Source: Anaerolineales bacterium
GTDB taxonomy: Bacteria; Chloroflexota; Anaerolineae; Anaerolineales; UBA6663
Assembly: GCA_016789245.1 (NCBI GenBank)
Contig: JAEURM010000095.1
Span: 1 to 7,373, forward strand
Direction: 5' to 3'
Length of the DNA: 7,373 nucleotides
The stretch's first letter is position 1. Each line of letters begins with the position of its first letter. The notes beneath the pieces are model-generated. The model ran no database searches and was not told the origin of the DNA. It saw only the letters and a list, made by a program, of their open reading frames with translations. Shown here piece by piece: positions 5,775 to 7,373 of the stretch. Position numbers and translations under genes: made by a program.

Positions 5775-6563
5775 TTAAAAATTTTTGGCCAAAATTGCTT
5801 CCAGCACCCCGCCGCCAACGGCCCGCGCTTTGTCACTAATCGTAAAGCAGTGCTCACGCACGCCGCGTGGGTCTAAGTCACCCACCTTCATGCCCGCTGT
5901 AACGGGCAGGCCATCATGCACCAAGCCACGGAGCACACCGTTAAACTCAGCCATGATGGGCACGCCGTTAACTGTTGCCACAGTTTGCCCCGCCTGTGCC
6001 AATGCTCCAATTTGTAACTCTCCGTGCAAAGTTCCGGCTTGTGGTGCACGCAGAACACGTTGCACCGTAAAGCCATTCACCGTTTCTGGTACACCCGTAT
6101 CAGATTGGGCGGAGCCTTGCCAATATACCCGGCCCAAATGGTGGCCGCGTTGTGTTTCAATCACGGCGTGGCACTGTTGGCCGGCCGCAAAACCCGGCCC
6201 CAAGCCAATCACCAGCGGCGCATTTGTAATTTGGGTATCCAGCGGTTCTTTGGCCAGCCGCGCATCCACCACCACCGCCGGTTGCAAGGTGCGGATGGCT
6301 TCGCCAGTTTCATCTATCAAAACGGGGATGAGGCGTTGCGCAAAGCTGATGATGCCTTCTTGGGTTGAAGAGACTAAGCGCGCCGTTGCGCCTTCCAAAC
6401 GCATTTCACCCGCGTACACTGCCTCCGCAAAAGAAACGGCGCGGCGTACGCATAGCGGTTGTGGCAATTCCAGCACCATCACCGGAAAACCAGCCGCATG
6501 CAACCGGTGCGCCACGCCCGAGGCTAAATCTCCGCCGCCGCGAATGATGACGAGGGATTGCAT
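5775..6563 (-). CDS. yqeB: YqeB-type accessory protein of selenium-dependent molybdenum hydroxylases
   Basis: The 262-residue protein opens with a Rossmann-like nucleotide-binding segment, VIIRGGGDLASGVAHRL (5-21), then ELPQPLCVRRAVSFAEAVY (32-50), VVVDARLAK (97-105) and GLGPGF (120-125). Residues about 171-233 (RAPQAGTLHGE ... GMKVGDLDPRG) look like a barrel-sandwich or lipoyl-like domain. This arrangement is typical of the YqeB family, also named EF2563 selenium-dependent molybdenum hydroxylase system protein and distantly similar to XdhC. The family is linked by gene context to maturation of molybdenum hydroxylases; its chemistry is not settled. The start could be TTG (6564-6566) or ATG (6561-6563); I chose the ATG because MQSLVIIRGGGD starts directly at the first strand. 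No Shine-Dalgarno is visible, since the upstream DNA is an AT-rich heptamer array. The gene follows the hydroxylase gene after 53 bp. Confidence 0.87.
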   Translation of the reverse strand: MQSLVIIRGGGDLASGVAHRLHAAGFPVMVLELPQPLCVRRAVSFAEAVYAGEMRLEGATARLVSSTQEGIISFAQRLIPVLIDETGEAIRTLQPAVVVDARLAKEPLDTQITNAPLVIGLGPGFAAGQQCHAVIETQRGHHLGRVYWQGSAQSDTGVPETVNGFTVQRVLRAPQAGTLHGELQIGALAQAGQTVATVNGVPIMAEFNGVLRGLVHDGLPVTAGMKVGDLDPRGVREHCFTISDKARAVGGGVLEAILAKNF

Positions 6564-6629
6564 CAATCACTAATAACCAATAATCAATAACTAATAACCG
6601 ATAACTTTGTTATTCGTTACTGGTTATTT
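6564..6629. repeat. AT-rich heptamer array with inverted copies (hydroxylase-yqeB junction)
   Basis: Six contiguous 7-base units with consensus YAATAAC run from 6564 to 6605. After a TTT spacer (6606-6608), three units in the opposite orientation (GTTATTC, GTTACTG, GTTATTT; 6609-6629) follow. The array could fold into an imperfect AT-rich stem. It fills the whole 53-bp gap, ends directly at the yqeB ATG, and its inverted part encodes the last residues (KNNQ) and the TAA stop (6617-6619) of the hydroxylase. The weak stem and missing GC content argue against a strong terminator. Confidence 0.65.
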
Positions 6630-7373
6630 TTCTTTAGCGCCTTCAACACCCTATCCGGCGTGTAGGGAAATTCATCTATCCACACGCCGGTAGCCTGATG
6701 AATGGCGGCGGCGATGGCGGGCGTAAGGGGTAGGTAGGGCATTTCGCTCATGCCGCGCACACCCCATGGGCCAACTTCATCGGTATATTCAAGGATGACG
6801 GTTTTTACGCGCTCCGGCACATCCAGCACCGTGGGAATAAGATAGTTAGAAAGATACGGCGTGCGCACATAGCCGCCCTCAGTGATGAAGTTCTCCATCA
6901 ACGCATAACCGGCGGCTTGCACCACCGCACCTTCCACTTGGCCTTCAATTTGTTGCGGGTTAATGGCTTTGCCCACATCATCCGCGCAAATCACCTCCAC
7001 CAGCCGCACATGGCCAGTTTCCAAATCTACTTCTACTTCTACCGCCTCAGCCACGTAGCCGTAAGCAAAGTTAGGGTTGGCGTGGCCAGTGTGTTCATCA
7101 AACGGCGTGGTGGCCGGCGGGCGGTAGTTGTAGGTGGCAATAGCAGGCCGTTCTTCGGCTTGCCATTTTTCTAGCGCCAACTGCGCCGCGCCAAGGATGG
7201 AATTTCCGGCCATAAATGTTAAGCGGGAGGCAGAAGTGGAGCCTGAATCGCCGCTATTGGCCGTATCGCTGGCCACCAATTCCACGCAGCTCACCGGAAT
7301 GCCCAACGCCTCAGCCGCCATTTGAACAAACACCGTATGGCCGCCTTGCCCCACATCGGCACCCGCGTGATAT
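6617..7373 (-). CDS. Xanthine dehydrogenase/aldehyde oxidase family, molybdenum-binding subunit (C-terminal part; 5' end beyond the window)
   Basis: The frame is open to the right edge and gives 251 residues. A GTG at 7352-7354 is an internal valine: the frame continues upstream as YHAGAD, giving ADVGQGGHTVF, the family's GQG motif that contacts the pterin cofactor. Further landmarks are DSGSTSASRLTFMAGNS (window residues about 41-57), INPQQIEGQVEGAVVQAAGYAL and the C-terminal GVRGMSEMPYLPLTPAIAAAIHQATGV, where the Glu of MSEM lines up with the catalytic glutamate of the usual GxGExP motif. The family hydroxylates purines, aldehydes or N-heterocycles, usually with iron-sulphur and FAD subunits that would lie outside this window. 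Adjacent yqeB and yqeC suggest the selenium-dependent subgroup, and the downstream deaminase suggests a purine substrate such as xanthine. These last two points are inference from context; about two thirds of the protein is unseen, so no symbol is given. Confidence 0.9.
   Translation of the reverse strand, partial: YHAGADVGQGGHTVFVQMAAEALGIPVSCVELVASDTANSGDSGSTSASRLTFMAGNSILGAAQLALEKWQAEERPAIATYNYRPPATTPFDEHTGHANPNFAYGYVAEAVEVEVDLETGHVRLVEVICADDVGKAINPQQIEGQVEGAVVQAAGYALMENFITEGGYVRTPYLSNYLIPTVLDVPERVKTVILEYTDEVGPWGVRGMSEMPYLPLTPAIAAAIHQATGVWIDEFPYTPDRVLKALKKNNQ

Noticed and set aside
5785..6573. Long plus-strand open frame of 262 codons opposite yqeB
   Set aside because: It is antisense to a clear YqeB family protein, and its translation is low-complexity, rich in Ser/Thr/Pro/Cys, without a recognisable domain.
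7352..7354. GTG as the start codon of the hydroxylase gene
   Set aside because: The frame stays open upstream and continues the GQG motif region (ADVGQGG), so the codon is an internal valine of a gene cut by the window edge.

Overview
The window carries seven genes, all on the minus strand, so they read from the right edge to the left. Dense packing, a lipoprotein with TolB/WD40-like PDGQ motifs, a YqeB/YqeC molybdenum-hydroxylase maturation pair and gaps filled with short palindromic repeats suggest an environmental bacterium. Chloroflexota (Anaerolineae-like) is my best guess, from remembered family resemblance and not from a marker gene.

Layout in transcription order: (1) the C-terminal 251 residues of a molybdenum-binding subunit of the xanthine dehydrogenase/aldehyde oxidase family, open at the right edge (6617-7373); (2) yqeB (5775-6563); (3) yqeC (4930-5706); (4) a threonine synthase-like PLP enzyme (3662-4933), overlapping yqeC by 4 bp; (5) an amidohydrolase closely resembling 8-oxoguanine deaminase (2166-3578); (6) an HhH-GPD DNA glycosylase (1263-2150), starting 15 bp after the deaminase stop; (7) after a 167-bp gap, a lipoprotein with a beta-propeller-like domain, open at the left edge (1-1095). 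Genes 1-6 look like one transcription unit; gene 7 is probably separate.

How the genes may work together: YqeB and YqeC are accessory proteins of the so-called selenium-dependent molybdenum hydroxylases, so they probably mature the adjacent hydroxylase. The deaminase would turn free 8-oxoguanine into urate, which belongs to the same purine pathway as a xanthine dehydrogenase. The glycosylase next to it belongs to the superfamily that excises damaged bases from DNA. Together these suggest an oxidised-purine disposal or salvage operon: base release, deamination, molybdenum-enzyme redox step. The substrate of the glycosylase and that of the hydroxylase are not proven by sequence, and the role of the threonine synthase-like enzyme here is unclear.

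Non-coding DNA: each of the four gaps longer than 50 bp holds a different short repeat or dyad structure (1139-1242, 3591-3670, 5723-5770, 6564-6629), while the tight junctions (15-bp gap, 4-bp overlap) hold none. No tRNA, rRNA, CRISPR array, transposase gene or convincing intrinsic terminator was seen.
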